Source of the DNA: Streptomyces sp. NBC_00425
Lineage (GTDB): Bacteria; Actinomycetota; Actinomycetes; Streptomycetales; Streptomycetaceae
Assembly: GCF_036030735.1 (NCBI RefSeq)
Contig: NZ_CP107928.1
Location: 930,001 to 994,000, forward strand
Reading direction: 5' to 3'
DNA: 64,000 bases
Below are positions 26,630-34,937 of the stretch, piece after piece (the stretch's first letter is position 1; each line of letters begins with the position of its first letter). The notes under the pieces were generated by a model. That model worked only from the letters and a program-made list of their open reading frames with translations. It made no database searches and was not told where the DNA came from. Both the position numbers and the translations under genes were made by a program.

Positions 26630-28753
26630 ATGACGGCTGGGACAGCACCGAGGTGGGGCTCGGCCCTCGATTCGGTCGTGGTGTACGCGCAGGGCGCCGT
26701 CTGCCGCCGCCTGGCCCGCGGCAGCGTGCCGCCGGGCGGCCGGGTCCGTGTGACGGGTCTCCCGCGCGCGCTGGACGCGGGATCCCTGCGCGTCCGTGTC
26801 ACCGGCGGCGAGGGTTCGCGCGTCATCGAGGCACGCGTGGACGTCGAGGCGGAGCCGCTCGGCGCCACGGCGCCCGACGCGTTGCGCAGCGAGGTGGAGG
26901 CGCTGCGCGAGGAATGCGCGGCGGCGCAGGCCCGCCACGACCGGCAGGTGCGACTGATCGACGAGGTCAGGGCGCTGCGTCCGGTGCCGCCCGCCCGCAG
27001 GCGGGACGACCCGCACCGCCGCACCCCGGTGGACGCCTGGCTGGAACTCGCGGACTTCGTCGACGAACGGCTCACCGGGCTGCACTCCCGTCTCGCGGAG
27101 CTCGAGAAGGCGCTGGGCCGGGCCGAGCACGCCCTCGCGGTCGCCGCCGACCGGCTGGCACGCGCCTCCACCGACGTGCCGGCCGCCCACGTGCGGACCA
27201 CGGTCTCCGCGCTGGTGACCTTCGACCGTGCCGGGGACGCGGAAGTGGAGCTGGAGTACGCGGTGCCGGGCGCGGTCTGGGCTCCCGCCTACCGGCTCAC
27301 GCACCGTCAGGGCGAGGGCAGCGGCCGTCTGGTGCTGCGCGCCTCCGTCGCTCAGCGCACCGGCGAGGACTGGACCGGCGTCCGGCTCGCCCTGGCCACC
27401 GCCGATCTCGGGCGCCGTACCGACCTGCCCCGACTCCGCTCGCTGCGCATCGGACGCCGCCAGCCGGACCCCACGCCGTCCGGGTGGCGCGAGCCGCCGT
27501 TGGGTCTGGCCGATCTGTTCGCCGGCTACGACGCGGCCGGTCGCCGCCCCGCCGTGGCACGGAAGGCAGGCGGCGTCGGGGGCCGTCCCGTGCCCGTGGC
27601 TGCGGCCGGCACCCCCGTCCCCGTCCCCCCGCCGCCTCCGCCGCCCCCGCCGATGATGCCGATGGCGCCGCAGGGTTACGGCCGGCCGCTCGCCGCGGCC
27701 CCTGGTCACGGCGCACCGCCCCCGGCGCCCGGCGGTACCCACCCGCAGGCTTTCGGCGGCGGAGGGGAAGGCCACGCACAGCCGGCGTTCTCCCGCCCGG
27801 GCGACGGACGCCGCTCTCCCGCTGCGCCCGCCGCCATGCCGCCGGCCGCCATGCCCACGGCCCCCGGCCGGGCCGCGCCGCCTCGGTCTTCCGCACCCGC
27901 ACCCGCGGTCCCCGGTCCGCCGCGGCCGAGCGGATCCGAACTCGACTACACGGCTCTCGTCCTGTGCGGACCGGACGAACAGCACGCTCGTCGCGGCCGG
28001 CTGTTCCCCGACGTCCCCTTCGACCCGACGGCGGCCGAGTACCGCCGCCGCGCCGAGAGCGTGGCCGCGCTGCCGCTGCCCGCCCACGCCGTGCGGCCCC
28101 GCGAGTCGGCGGGCTCATTCGACCACCGGTACGACGCCGTCGCCCGCGCCGACATCCCGTCCGACGGCACCTGGCACACCGTCACCGTCGGTGAGATCTC
28201 GGTCGGTCTGCGCACCGAGTACCTCTGTGTGCCGTCCGTGGAGCAGACCGTGTACGCGACGCTGGCGCTCTCCAACGCCACCGACCAGGCTCTGCCGGCG
28301 GGCCCCGTGGAGATCACCGCCGGCGACGACTTCCTGCTGACCGCGGCCTTGCCCACCCTCGCGCCGGGCGGTGTGTGCCGGGTGGGGCTGGGTCAGGCCG
28401 AGGGCGTCCGGGTGACCCGCCGCACGAATCTGCACGAGTCGACCTCGGGGCTGCGCAACTCCACCACCGTGCTCGACCACCGCGTCCACGTGGAGCTGGC
28501 CAACCGGCTCGCCGAGCCCGTCACCGTCGAGGTCCGCGAACGGGTGCCGGTCTCCTCCGACCCGGACGTCCGGATCGACGAACGGGCCGACTGGACCGCG
28601 CCGCCCACGGACACCGGCGCCGAACACCACGCGCCCGGCACCCGCGTCTGGCGGGTGGAGCTGCCCGCCGGCGCCACCACCGCCCTCGACGGCGGCTACG
28701 AGATCCGCATCCCCTCCGCCAAGACCTTGGCCGGCGGCAACCGCAGGAGCTGA
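26630..28753 (+). CDS. DUF4139 (MuiA-like) protein with long proline-rich insert
   Basis: 707 aa. Opens with a DUF4140-like domain (SALDSVVVYAQGAVCRRLARG), then a coiled-coil segment (about 75-180) and a DUF4139 beta-rich domain starting near 185 (LVTFDRAGDAEVELEYAVPGAVWAPAYRLTHR, VLRASVAQRTGEDWTGVRLALATADL). A proline/alanine/glycine-rich insert (about 320-435) interrupts the DUF4139 region before it resumes at ELDYTALVLCG. The name mucoidy inhibitor comes from the E. coli founding member; biochemical role unknown. ATG 26630 has GGGGGCGGAG upstream. It forms a two-gene unit with a paralogue 7 nt downstream. Confidence 0.8.
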   Translation: MTAGTAPRWGSALDSVVVYAQGAVCRRLARGSVPPGGRVRVTGLPRALDAGSLRVRVTGGEGSRVIEARVDVEAEPLGATAPDALRSEVEALREECAAAQARHDRQVRLIDEVRALRPVPPARRRDDPHRRTPVDAWLELADFVDERLTGLHSRLAELEKALGRAEHALAVAADRLARASTDVPAAHVRTTVSALVTFDRAGDAEVELEYAVPGAVWAPAYRLTHRQGEGSGRLVLRASVAQRTGEDWTGVRLALATADLGRRTDLPRLRSLRIGRRQPDPTPSGWREPPLGLADLFAGYDAAGRRPAVARKAGGVGGRPVPVAAAGTPVPVPPPPPPPPPMMPMAPQGYGRPLAAAPGHGAPPPAPGGTHPQAFGGGGEGHAQPAFSRPGDGRRSPAAPAAMPPAAMPTAPGRAAPPRSSAPAPAVPGPPRPSGSELDYTALVLCGPDEQHARRGRLFPDVPFDPTAAEYRRRAESVAALPLPAHAVRPRESAGSFDHRYDAVARADIPSDGTWHTVTVGEISVGLRTEYLCVPSVEQTVYATLALSNATDQALPAGPVEITAGDDFLLTAALPTLAPGGVCRVGLGQAEGVRVTRRTNLHESTSGLRNSTTVLDHRVHVELANRLAEPVTVEVRERVPVSSDPDVRIDERADWTAPPTDTGAEHHAPGTRVWRVELPAGATTALDGGYEIRIPSAKTLAGGNRRS

Positions 28754-28760
28754 CGCACCC

Positions 28761-30350
28761 ATGTCCACGGCACCCGAGCCGATCCCCCTGCCCGTCACGG
28801 CCGTCACCTGTCTGGAGGACCGCGCCCACGTCGAGCGCACCGCCGTCCTCGACCTCGAAGCCGGTGTCCAGCGGCTGCGTCTGGGGCCGGTGAGCGCGCT
28901 GGCCGTCGATCGCACACTGCACGCGGAGATCACCGCCGACGCCCCGGCGACCGTGCTCGACGCGCGGATCGTCCGTGGCTGGAGCCCGCGCGGGCCCCGG
29001 CCCACCGACGACGACAGCGCCCTGCGGCACCGCGTGCACGCCCTCGAAGAGGAGCTGCTCGTCCTGGGCCGGCAGCGCGACCGGCTGCAGACCCGCCTCG
29101 ACGCACTCGGCCGTCTCGCCGCCGATCTGTTGCGCGAGATCGCTGAGGGCACCGGTCACGGAGAGGTCGAAGGGCCCCGCTGGGACCGCGAACTGGACCG
29201 TCTGGACGGCGAGCGGGATTCCCACGGAGAGCAACTACGCATCGTGGAGGCTCGGTTCGCCGCCCGAGCCGCCGAACTCGCGTCGGCTCGCGGGGCCATG
29301 GAGGTGGCCGAGGAAGAACCGGCCGAACTGACCGGCCACATCGAACTGACCGTGGAGGCGGCGGCCGCGGGGCGGGCCGGTCTGCGGCTGAGCCACCTCA
29401 CCGCCTGTGCGCTGTGGCGGCCGGTCTACCGGGCCGTGCTCGAGGGAGACTCCCTTTCGCTGGAGACCGACGCGATGGTCTGGCAGCGCACCGGCGAGGA
29501 CTGGTCCGATGTGACGTTGACCCTGTCCACGGCCCGTTCGGCGCAGGCCGCCGTTCCGCCGCGGCTGCGGGAGGACCGGCTCACCCTCCAGGACCGCTCC
29601 CCCGCGGAGCGCCGCAGCGTCGACGTAGAACTGCGCGAGGAGGAGATCGCGGACCTCGGCCCCGCGCCGGTGGTCGGCCTTCCGGGCGTGGACGACGGCG
29701 GCGAGACGCGGGTGCTGCACGCCCCCGCGCCGGTACGGGTCCCCGGGGACGGGCGCGGCCACCGCGTACCGCTCTCCGCGTTCACCACGACCGCGAGTGT
29801 GGAGCACGCCTGCGCGCCCGAGTTGTCCCCGCTGGTCACCCAGGTGGCCCGGTTCGACAACCGGTCCGGCCACGCCCTGCTGGCCGGCCCGGTCGACCTG
29901 GTGCGCCGCAGCGGGTACAGCGGCCGCGGCACCCTGGACTTCACCGCTCCAGGAGCCCGCGTCGAACTCGCCTTCGGCAGCCTCGACGACCACCGCGTCG
30001 TCCGGGACACCGAGGAGGTTCGCGACACCTCCGCCCTCACCCAGCGAACCGTCCTGACCCGTACGGTCCGACTGCATCTGTCCCGCTTCTCCGCCCCGGA
30101 CGACACCCCGGAGGCATCCGACGCACCCGACGCACCCGACGACGGAGTGATCGTCGTGCGTGAACGGATGCCTGTCTCCGAGATCTCGGCCGTGCAGACG
30201 CGCCTGCGCGAAGACGCCTGCTCCCCCGCGCCCGACGCGGTCGACGCCGACGGCATCGTCCGGTGGGACCTCACTCTCGCACCCGGCGGCCACCGCACGG
30301 TCACCCTCGTCTACGAGATGACGGCGAGCAGCAAGGTCAGCGGCCTGTGA
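28761..30350 (+). CDS. Second DUF4139 (MuiA-like) protein
   Basis: 529 aa paralogue of the upstream gene without the proline-rich insert. It starts PLPVTAVTCLEDRAHVERTAVLDLEAGVQ (DUF4140-like), has a coiled coil at about 90-175, and a DUF4139 domain from about 195 (GHIELTVEAAAAGRAGLRLSHLTACALWRPVYRAVLE, WQRTGEDWSDVTLTLSTA). The RTGEDW motif is shared with the paralogue (RTGEDWTGV). The tandem pair with both coiled coils suggests they form a heteromer; that is inference. It begins 7 nt after the upstream stop codon, so the two are co-transcribed. Confidence 0.85.
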   Translation: MSTAPEPIPLPVTAVTCLEDRAHVERTAVLDLEAGVQRLRLGPVSALAVDRTLHAEITADAPATVLDARIVRGWSPRGPRPTDDDSALRHRVHALEEELLVLGRQRDRLQTRLDALGRLAADLLREIAEGTGHGEVEGPRWDRELDRLDGERDSHGEQLRIVEARFAARAAELASARGAMEVAEEEPAELTGHIELTVEAAAAGRAGLRLSHLTACALWRPVYRAVLEGDSLSLETDAMVWQRTGEDWSDVTLTLSTARSAQAAVPPRLREDRLTLQDRSPAERRSVDVELREEEIADLGPAPVVGLPGVDDGGETRVLHAPAPVRVPGDGRGHRVPLSAFTTTASVEHACAPELSPLVTQVARFDNRSGHALLAGPVDLVRRSGYSGRGTLDFTAPGARVELAFGSLDDHRVVRDTEEVRDTSALTQRTVLTRTVRLHLSRFSAPDDTPEASDAPDAPDDGVIVVRERMPVSEISAVQTRLREDACSPAPDAVDADGIVRWDLTLAPGGHRTVTLVYEMTASSKVSGL

Positions 30351-30392
30351 CGGACGGTCCGGGAGCCGGGCTCCGGAAAGGCCCGAGACCGG

Positions 30393-30896
30393 TCAGGCGG
30401 TGACGGATGCGTTCACGGCCCGCTCCCAGAACTCCAGTCCCGAGCGGAGCAGTTCACGCACCGCTGCGGTCTCCTCGTCCGTCCAGGCTCCGTCTGCGGC
30501 GGTCGGCTCGAGGGCTTCGCCGCCGAAGATCTTCTCGTAGGCGCGGTCCTGGAGCGGCCCCCGGGAGGGCAGGGCCGGGTGGTCGTCCAGGCTGTGGGAA
30601 AGGTCGTCGAAGAAGTTCCAGGCTTCCAGCAGCTGTCCCGCCGAGACCGGGCCGTCGTCGGGGGTTTCCACCCACCGGCGTACGGCTGCGAGATCGAGAG
30701 TGGCCTCGCCCTCCCGGACCAGCTCCCAGCCGTTGCGGTCGCAGTGGTCCTCGAGGGTGGCCAGGTCGCGGAACGTGAGGAGCCTTCCCAGGTCGTCGAC
30801 AGCGAGCGCGTCGGGGTCGTCGCCCTCGCCGGGCCGCCAGATCAGGGTCGACTCCCCTCTCGTGGTGGCGATGCGGTACGGATGGCAGTCGGCCAT
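30393..30896 (-). CDS. Acidic cytoplasmic protein of unknown function
   Basis: 167 aa, rich in Asp/Glu, beginning MADCHPYRIATTRGESTLIWR. Segments such as DDLGRLLTFRDLATLEDHCDRNGWELV and GQLLEAWNFFDDLSHSLDDHP are helical. No signal peptide, membrane helix or recognised family. ATG 30896 has GGGAG 8 nt upstream. It is convergent with the DUF4139 pair and 135 bp away from the Tat-exported protein on the same strand; no operon is evident. Confidence 0.65.
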   Translation of the reverse strand: MADCHPYRIATTRGESTLIWRPGEGDDPDALAVDDLGRLLTFRDLATLEDHCDRNGWELVREGEATLDLAAVRRWVETPDDGPVSAGQLLEAWNFFDDLSHSLDDHPALPSRGPLQDRAYEKIFGGEALEPTAADGAWTDEETAAVRELLRSGLEFWERAVNASVTA

Positions 30897-31041
30897 GCGG
30901 GATCTCCCGTGGTGCTCCGGTGTCGTGGCGCGGCGGCCACGGGGATCATCCTGCCTGCTCATCACGTCGGACGGTGACCGCATTTACGCAGGCTCGTGCC
31001 GGGAGGCGGCGATGGCGGAGGCGGTGGAGTCGGACGGCTCC

Positions 31042-31830
31042 TCACACGAGCTGGTAGCCGCGCAGGCCCGTGAGCAGAAGGTACGTGTCCTGCAGGGACC
31101 CGGAGGTGTCGCCGAGCGAGCGGTAGACGCCCCACTTCGGGCGTACCCGGTCGGCCAGGAAGGTGTCGACGCCGGTCTTCGAGGCGTCGACGACGGTCGC
31201 GCCGCCGCTCTTGAGGATCCATCGGACCGAGCCCGCCGAGCCGTTGCCGACCTTGATCTGGAAGTCGACGTCGGTCCACCTGTCGTGCAGCGGGTCCAGG
31301 TCGGTGCGGCCGACGAGGATGTCGTCGACGGGGAGTCTCAGCTCGATGGTCTGCCGGCCGTTCACCCTGCGCAGTGACTGCACGACGATCGGGGAGGTGC
31401 CGTTGCCGGGCTGTTTCATCTGCATGATGTGCGTGAAGGTGGTGGTCGCCTTCAGCGAGCTGGGGATGTACATCGAGTAGGTGACCCGCCAGGTCTGACC
31501 CGAGCCCCAGGTGAGGTAGTCGGCGCCGCTGCCGTTGCGCAGGCCCGTGACCTCCTGGCGCTGACGGTCGGTCGAGGTGTCCCGGTCGGCCCTGTGCATG
31601 GTGAAACGCCAGTTGTCGCCCTCGGTCCGGATGTGCGGCTGTCCGGCGGGGTGGGAGTCGGCGCGGTCGTCCTCGACGGTCTCGAAGGCGCCGAGGCCGT
31701 CACGGCGCGCCGTCGGGGCCCACTTCTGCTGCCAGGAGGCGGCGTGTGCGGCGCCGGGCAGGCCGACGACCGAGGCCGTCGCCGCACCGCCGAGCGCCGC
31801 GCCGAGCAGGGTCCTGCGGGATGTGCTCAA
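31042..31830 (-). CDS. Tat-exported beta-sandwich protein (polysaccharide-lyase-like)
   Basis: 262 aa with a TTG start at 31830, supported by GAGGTGAG 6 nt upstream; the ATG at 31869 has no ribosome site. The N-terminus STSRRTLLGAALGGAATASVVGLPGAAHA is a Tat signal with twin arginines and an AHA cleavage site. The mature part has a jelly-roll-like pattern with DRQRQEVTG, TYSMYIPSSL, FTHIMQMKQPG and WTDVDFQIKVG. This order resembles secreted lyases/hydrolases of the heparin-lyase-I or PL20 fold. I cannot name the substrate; the neighbouring chitosanase and carbohydrate genes support a polysaccharide target. Confidence 0.6.
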   Translation of the reverse strand: MSTSRRTLLGAALGGAATASVVGLPGAAHAASWQQKWAPTARRDGLGAFETVEDDRADSHPAGQPHIRTEGDNWRFTMHRADRDTSTDRQRQEVTGLRNGSGADYLTWGSGQTWRVTYSMYIPSSLKATTTFTHIMQMKQPGNGTSPIVVQSLRRVNGRQTIELRLPVDDILVGRTDLDPLHDRWTDVDFQIKVGNGSAGSVRWILKSGGATVVDASKTGVDTFLADRVRPKWGVYRSLGDTSGSLQDTYLLLTGLRGYQLV

Positions 31831-32071
31831 GACTGGCTCACCTCGTTCACGTCCGAAGTTCACATACATGACCCAGATTCACACAGCAGTTCCTGGGGTG
31901 TGCAACAGAGTCCCGGTCGGATCAGGCGCGGTCAATGGTCCGGACCGATGAGGTCCGGTTCGATTCCGGCCAATATCCGGTTCCCGCAGGAGGGTTGACG
32001 GCGTCGAGGGCGAGGGTCCACGTTGTACGGCACCCAGTAAGGAAACTTTCCTAACAGAAGGGTCCCCCACC
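31831..32071. promoter_or_regulatory. Divergent promoter region upstream of the chitosanase and the Tat protein
   Basis: About 240 bp with no gene. It carries a perfect 10-bp palindrome GGTCCGGACC at 31937-31946 and, closer to the chitosanase, the stronger palindrome described separately. Promoters for both divergent genes should be here. Confidence 0.55.
32037..32055 (+). promoter_or_regulatory. Near-perfect palindromic operator upstream of the chitosanase
   Basis: GTAAGGAAACTTTCCTAAC: 19 nt, 8 of 9 arm pairs complementary around the central C. It ends 16 nt before the chitosanase GTG, so it sits in the untranslated leader or promoter. Similar GGAAA-TTTCC palindromes upstream of actinomycete chitosanase genes are bound by ROK-family repressors, as I recall; the match to that motif is from memory. 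Confidence 0.7.
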
Positions 32072-32791
32072 GTGCGCCCTCGATCACTGACCCTCACGGC
32101 GGCCGCCGGCGCCGCTCTCCTGGCCACCGCCTTCCTGCCCTCGAACGCCTCCGGTCTCGCCCGGGGTTCCGGCGCGGACGCCGACCGCCCCGCCGCGGCG
32201 CAGGAGGGATCGGTCAGCGCCGCCGCCCTGCTGGCCAAGGTGACGTCGTGCTCGCAGATATCGAGCGGCAAGTACCGGACCGACGAGGAGACGTCGGCCA
32301 CCGTCCCGGTGTGCGGCAAGAACGGCGCGGTCTTCTGGAAGGCCGACATGGACGTCGACTGCGACGGGCAGCGGACCTCCAAGTGCAGTGAGGCCACCGA
32401 CCCCTGGTACCAGGACGACACGGCCTTCCACCAGTCGGACGGCAGGCCGCTGCGCGCCGACACCCTGCCCTACGTCGTCGTGCCCAGCTCCAGCTCGCTG
32501 TGGAACTACGGCTCGGCCGGCATCAAGGGCGGCGGGGTGGTCGCGGTGATCTACCAGAACAAGTTGGAGTACGCGGTCGTCGGCGACACCGGCCCCACGA
32601 AGATCATCGGCGAGGCCTCGTACGCGACGGCCAAGGCGCTCGGCATCGATCCGGACCCGGAGAACGGCGGCACCGACTCCGGCGTCACCTACATCCTGTT
32701 CAAGAACTCGAAGGTGTCCCCCATCGAGAGCCACAGCGCGGCCGTCAGCCTCGGAGACCGGCTCGCCCAGGCCTTCCTCCGTGACAACTGA
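32072..32791 (+). CDS. Secreted chitosanase, glycoside hydrolase family 75
   Basis: 239 aa. Sec signal peptide (about 1-30), a short Ala/Asp-rich linker, then a compact GH75 domain (about 55-235) with the conserved KADMDVDCDGQR, which carries the catalytic aspartate, and YAVVGDTGPTKIIGEAS, the second active-site region. GH75 enzymes hydrolyse chitosan endo-wise. Start GTG 32072 has AAGGG upstream. The palindrome at 32037-32055 in front of it suggests repression lifted by chitosan oligomers. The downstream gene is convergent and unrelated; the gene is monocistronic. Confidence 0.9.
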   Translation: MRPRSLTLTAAAGAALLATAFLPSNASGLARGSGADADRPAAAQEGSVSAAALLAKVTSCSQISSGKYRTDEETSATVPVCGKNGAVFWKADMDVDCDGQRTSKCSEATDPWYQDDTAFHQSDGRPLRADTLPYVVVPSSSSLWNYGSAGIKGGGVVAVIYQNKLEYAVVGDTGPTKIIGEASYATAKALGIDPDPENGGTDSGVTYILFKNSKVSPIESHSAAVSLGDRLAQAFLRDN

Positions 32792-32809
32792 CGCACCCCT
32801 GCGGCGTGG

Positions 32810-33121
32810 TCACAGCTCCCACACCACCGGCAGCGAGGCGTCCGCGCCGTCCGCGGAGTAGTCGTGGGCGACGTCGAGCAGGCCGGCCATCCGCGCCTGC
32901 CACGCGGTGTTGACGGGCAGCTTCTCGAGTTCGGCGATCATCGCCGGGTAGTCCGCGACGTCCAGCAGGTGGAACAGGTCCGTGCCGCTGCGCCAGATGG
33001 TCCACTCGGTCACCCCCGCGGCGCGGATGGCGGCGGTCAGCTCCTCGGGCACCTCGCGGTGCGCGGCCTCGTACTCCGCGACACGGTCGGCGCGGACCTT
33101 GGTGTGCAGGGCGACCCTCAT
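32810..33121 (-). CDS. L-rhamnose/L-fucose mutarotase-like protein (RhaM/FucU-type)
   Basis: 103 aa, full length for the RhaM (DUF718) ferredoxin-like family: MRVALHTKVRADRVAEYEAAHREVPEEL, VTEWTIWRSGTDLFHLLDVADY, then a C-terminal LPVNTAWQARMAGLLDV. It should interconvert alpha and beta anomers of a deoxysugar so that the downstream dehydrogenase gets its substrate. It is the last gene of a five-gene operon; its ATG (33121) overlaps the aldo/keto reductase stop by 4 nt (ATGA). In this context the substrate is most likely L-fucose. Confidence 0.85.
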   Translation of the reverse strand: MRVALHTKVRADRVAEYEAAHREVPEELTAAIRAAGVTEWTIWRSGTDLFHLLDVADYPAMIAELEKLPVNTAWQARMAGLLDVAHDYSADGADASLPVVWEL

Positions 33122-34182
33122 GACGGCTCCTCGGACGACGTGGCTCTCCCGGCCCGGGCGGCGTGCCCGGCCGGAGCGGTCCGCCCACCCGGCGTGGCCG
33201 AGGGGACGGGGGTGCGGGGGTCGAGCAGTCCCTCGGCGCGCAGCTCGTCCCACAGGGCGTCCGGGATCGGGCGTCGCAGCTGGTGCACGGTGTCGTGCAC
33301 CTCCTGCGGCGACCGCGCCCCGGTCAGGACGCTCGTCACCGCGGGATGGCCGAACGGGAAGCGCAGCGCGGCGGCCCGCAGCGGCACGCCGTGGCGCTCG
33401 GTGACCGCCTGCAGCCGCAGCGCCCGGTCGAGCACCGGCCGGGGAGCCGGTACGTAGTCGTAGGTGGCGCCGTGCCGGGGCGCGGTGAGCAGACCGGAGT
33501 TGAACACCCCGCCGATGACGACGCCTCGGCCGCGGGCTGCTGCCTCCGGCAGCAGTTCGGCGAGCCCGTCCTGGTCCAGGAGCGTGTAGCGGCCGGCCAG
33601 CAGGACCACGTCGATGTCGGTCTCGCGCACGAACCGGGCGGGCAGCGCCGACTGGTTCGTCCCGATCCCGATCGCGCCGATCACGCCCTCGGCGCGCAGC
33701 CGCTCCAGCGCCGGGTACGCCTCCCGCAACGCCTGCTCGGCGTGGGCGTCGGGGTCGTGCAGCAGGGCCACGTCGACGCGGTCGACGCCGAGCCGTTCGA
33801 GGCTCGCCTCCAGGGAGCGCAGCACCCCGTCCGCGCTGAAGTCCCACACTCTGCGGTGGGTGGCCGGGACGGCGAAACCGTGCGCCAGGTCGTCGCCGGC
33901 GCCCCCCTGCGGATGCGGGACGAGCAGCCGGCCCACCTTGGTGGAGAGGGTGTAGGCGTCACGGGGGCGGTCGCGCAGCGCGGCGCCCAGCCGACGTTCC
34001 GACAGACCGAGCCCGTAGTGGGGCGCGGTGTCGAACGTGCGGATGCCGGCGTCCCAGGCGGCGTCCACGGTGGCACGGGCGTCGGCGTCGCAGACCGGTC
34101 GGTAGAGGTTGCCGAGAGCCGCGCAGCCCAGCGCCAGCTCCGGGGCCGCTACCTCGCCCGCGCCCGGCCCGGTGGTCCTCAC
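33118..34182 (-). CDS. Aldo/keto reductase, probable L-fucose (6-deoxy-aldose) dehydrogenase
   Basis: 354 aa. Aldo/keto reductase TIM barrel with the tetrad Asp (TFDTAPHYG), Tyr (HYG), Lys (STKVG) and His (VALLHDPDAH) in order, and the NADP-binding end segment LRFPFGHPAVTSVLTGARSPQEV. Members of this subfamily act as D-threo-aldose or L-fucose 1-dehydrogenases giving the aldono-lactone. It overlaps the SDR stop codon (4 nt) upstream and the mutarotase start downstream, so it is locked into the operon. Start GTG 34182. Exact sugar is inferred from the dehydratase in the same operon. Confidence 0.87.
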   Translation of the reverse strand: MRTTGPGAGEVAAPELALGCAALGNLYRPVCDADARATVDAAWDAGIRTFDTAPHYGLGLSERRLGAALRDRPRDAYTLSTKVGRLLVPHPQGGAGDDLAHGFAVPATHRRVWDFSADGVLRSLEASLERLGVDRVDVALLHDPDAHAEQALREAYPALERLRAEGVIGAIGIGTNQSALPARFVRETDIDVVLLAGRYTLLDQDGLAELLPEAAARGRGVVIGGVFNSGLLTAPRHGATYDYVPAPRPVLDRALRLQAVTERHGVPLRAAALRFPFGHPAVTSVLTGARSPQEVHDTVHQLRRPIPDALWDELRAEGLLDPRTPVPSATPGGRTAPAGHAARAGRATSSEEPS

Positions 34183-34937
34183 GACCGGTCCGCGGGCCGC
34201 AGCCGCAGCCCCTGCATGCCGCCGTCCACCGCGAGCGAGGTGCCGGTGACGGAGGCCGCGGCGGGACTCGCCAGGTAGACGATGGCCGCGGCGACTTCGT
34301 CCGCGGTGACCAGGCGTCCCATGGGCTGTCGGGCGTTGAGCGCGGCGCGCTCGCGCTCGGGGTCGTCCGCCGCGTCGAGAAGCCGGGAGACCCAGGGTGT
34401 GTCGGCGGTGCCCGGGTTCACGCAGTTGACCCGGATGCCCTCGCGGACGTGGTCGGCGGCCATGGCGAGAGTGAGCGAGAGGACCGCCCCCTTGCTGGCG
34501 CAGTACAGGGCGCGCTGGGGAAGGCCCGCCGTGGCCCCGATCGAGCAGGTGTTGACGACCGCCGCATGCGCGGAGCGACGCAGATGCGGCAGGGCGGCGC
34601 GGGTGACGCGCACGATGCCGACGACGTTGACGTCCAGGACCCGGTGCCAGTCGTCGTCCGTGTTGTCCTCGACGGTGCCCACCGCGCCGATGCCCGCGTT
34701 GTTCACCAGGATGTCCAGGCCGCCGAGCCGCTCGGCGGCCTGTTGCACGGCCGTACGCACCGAGGCGTCGTGCGTGACGTCGGCCCGGAAGCCGAGCAGC
34801 GGCTCGCCGACGCCGTCCGGGTCGAGGTCGAGGACGGCGACCGACGCGCCCCGCGCCGCCAGTGTGCGGGCGGTCGCGAGGCCGATGCCGGACGCGCCCC
34901 CGGTGACGATCGCCCTGAGCCCTGACAGATCGGTCAT
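34179..34937 (-). CDS. SDR dehydrogenase, probable 2-keto-3-deoxy-L-fuconate dehydrogenase
   Basis: 252 aa, classical SDR: glycine motif [17 protein letters not shown], catalytic Ser (NTCSIG) and Y-x3-K (LYCASKGAV), and a C-terminal [11 protein letters not shown]. In the non-phosphorylative fucose route, such an enzyme oxidises 2-keto-3-deoxy-L-fuconate to the 2,4-diketo acid, the substrate for the FAH-type hydrolase encoded two genes upstream. Start ATG 34937 overlaps the dehydratase stop by 4 nt. Specific function is inferred from operon content. Confidence 0.88.
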   Translation of the reverse strand: MTDLSGLRAIVTGGASGIGLATARTLAARGASVAVLDLDPDGVGEPLLGFRADVTHDASVRTAVQQAAERLGGLDILVNNAGIGAVGTVEDNTDDDWHRVLDVNVVGIVRVTRAALPHLRRSAHAAVVNTCSIGATAGLPQRALYCASKGAVLSLTLAMAADHVREGIRVNCVNPGTADTPWVSRLLDAADDPERERAALNARQPMGRLVTADEVAAAIVYLASPAAASVTGTSLAVDGGMQGLRLRPADRS

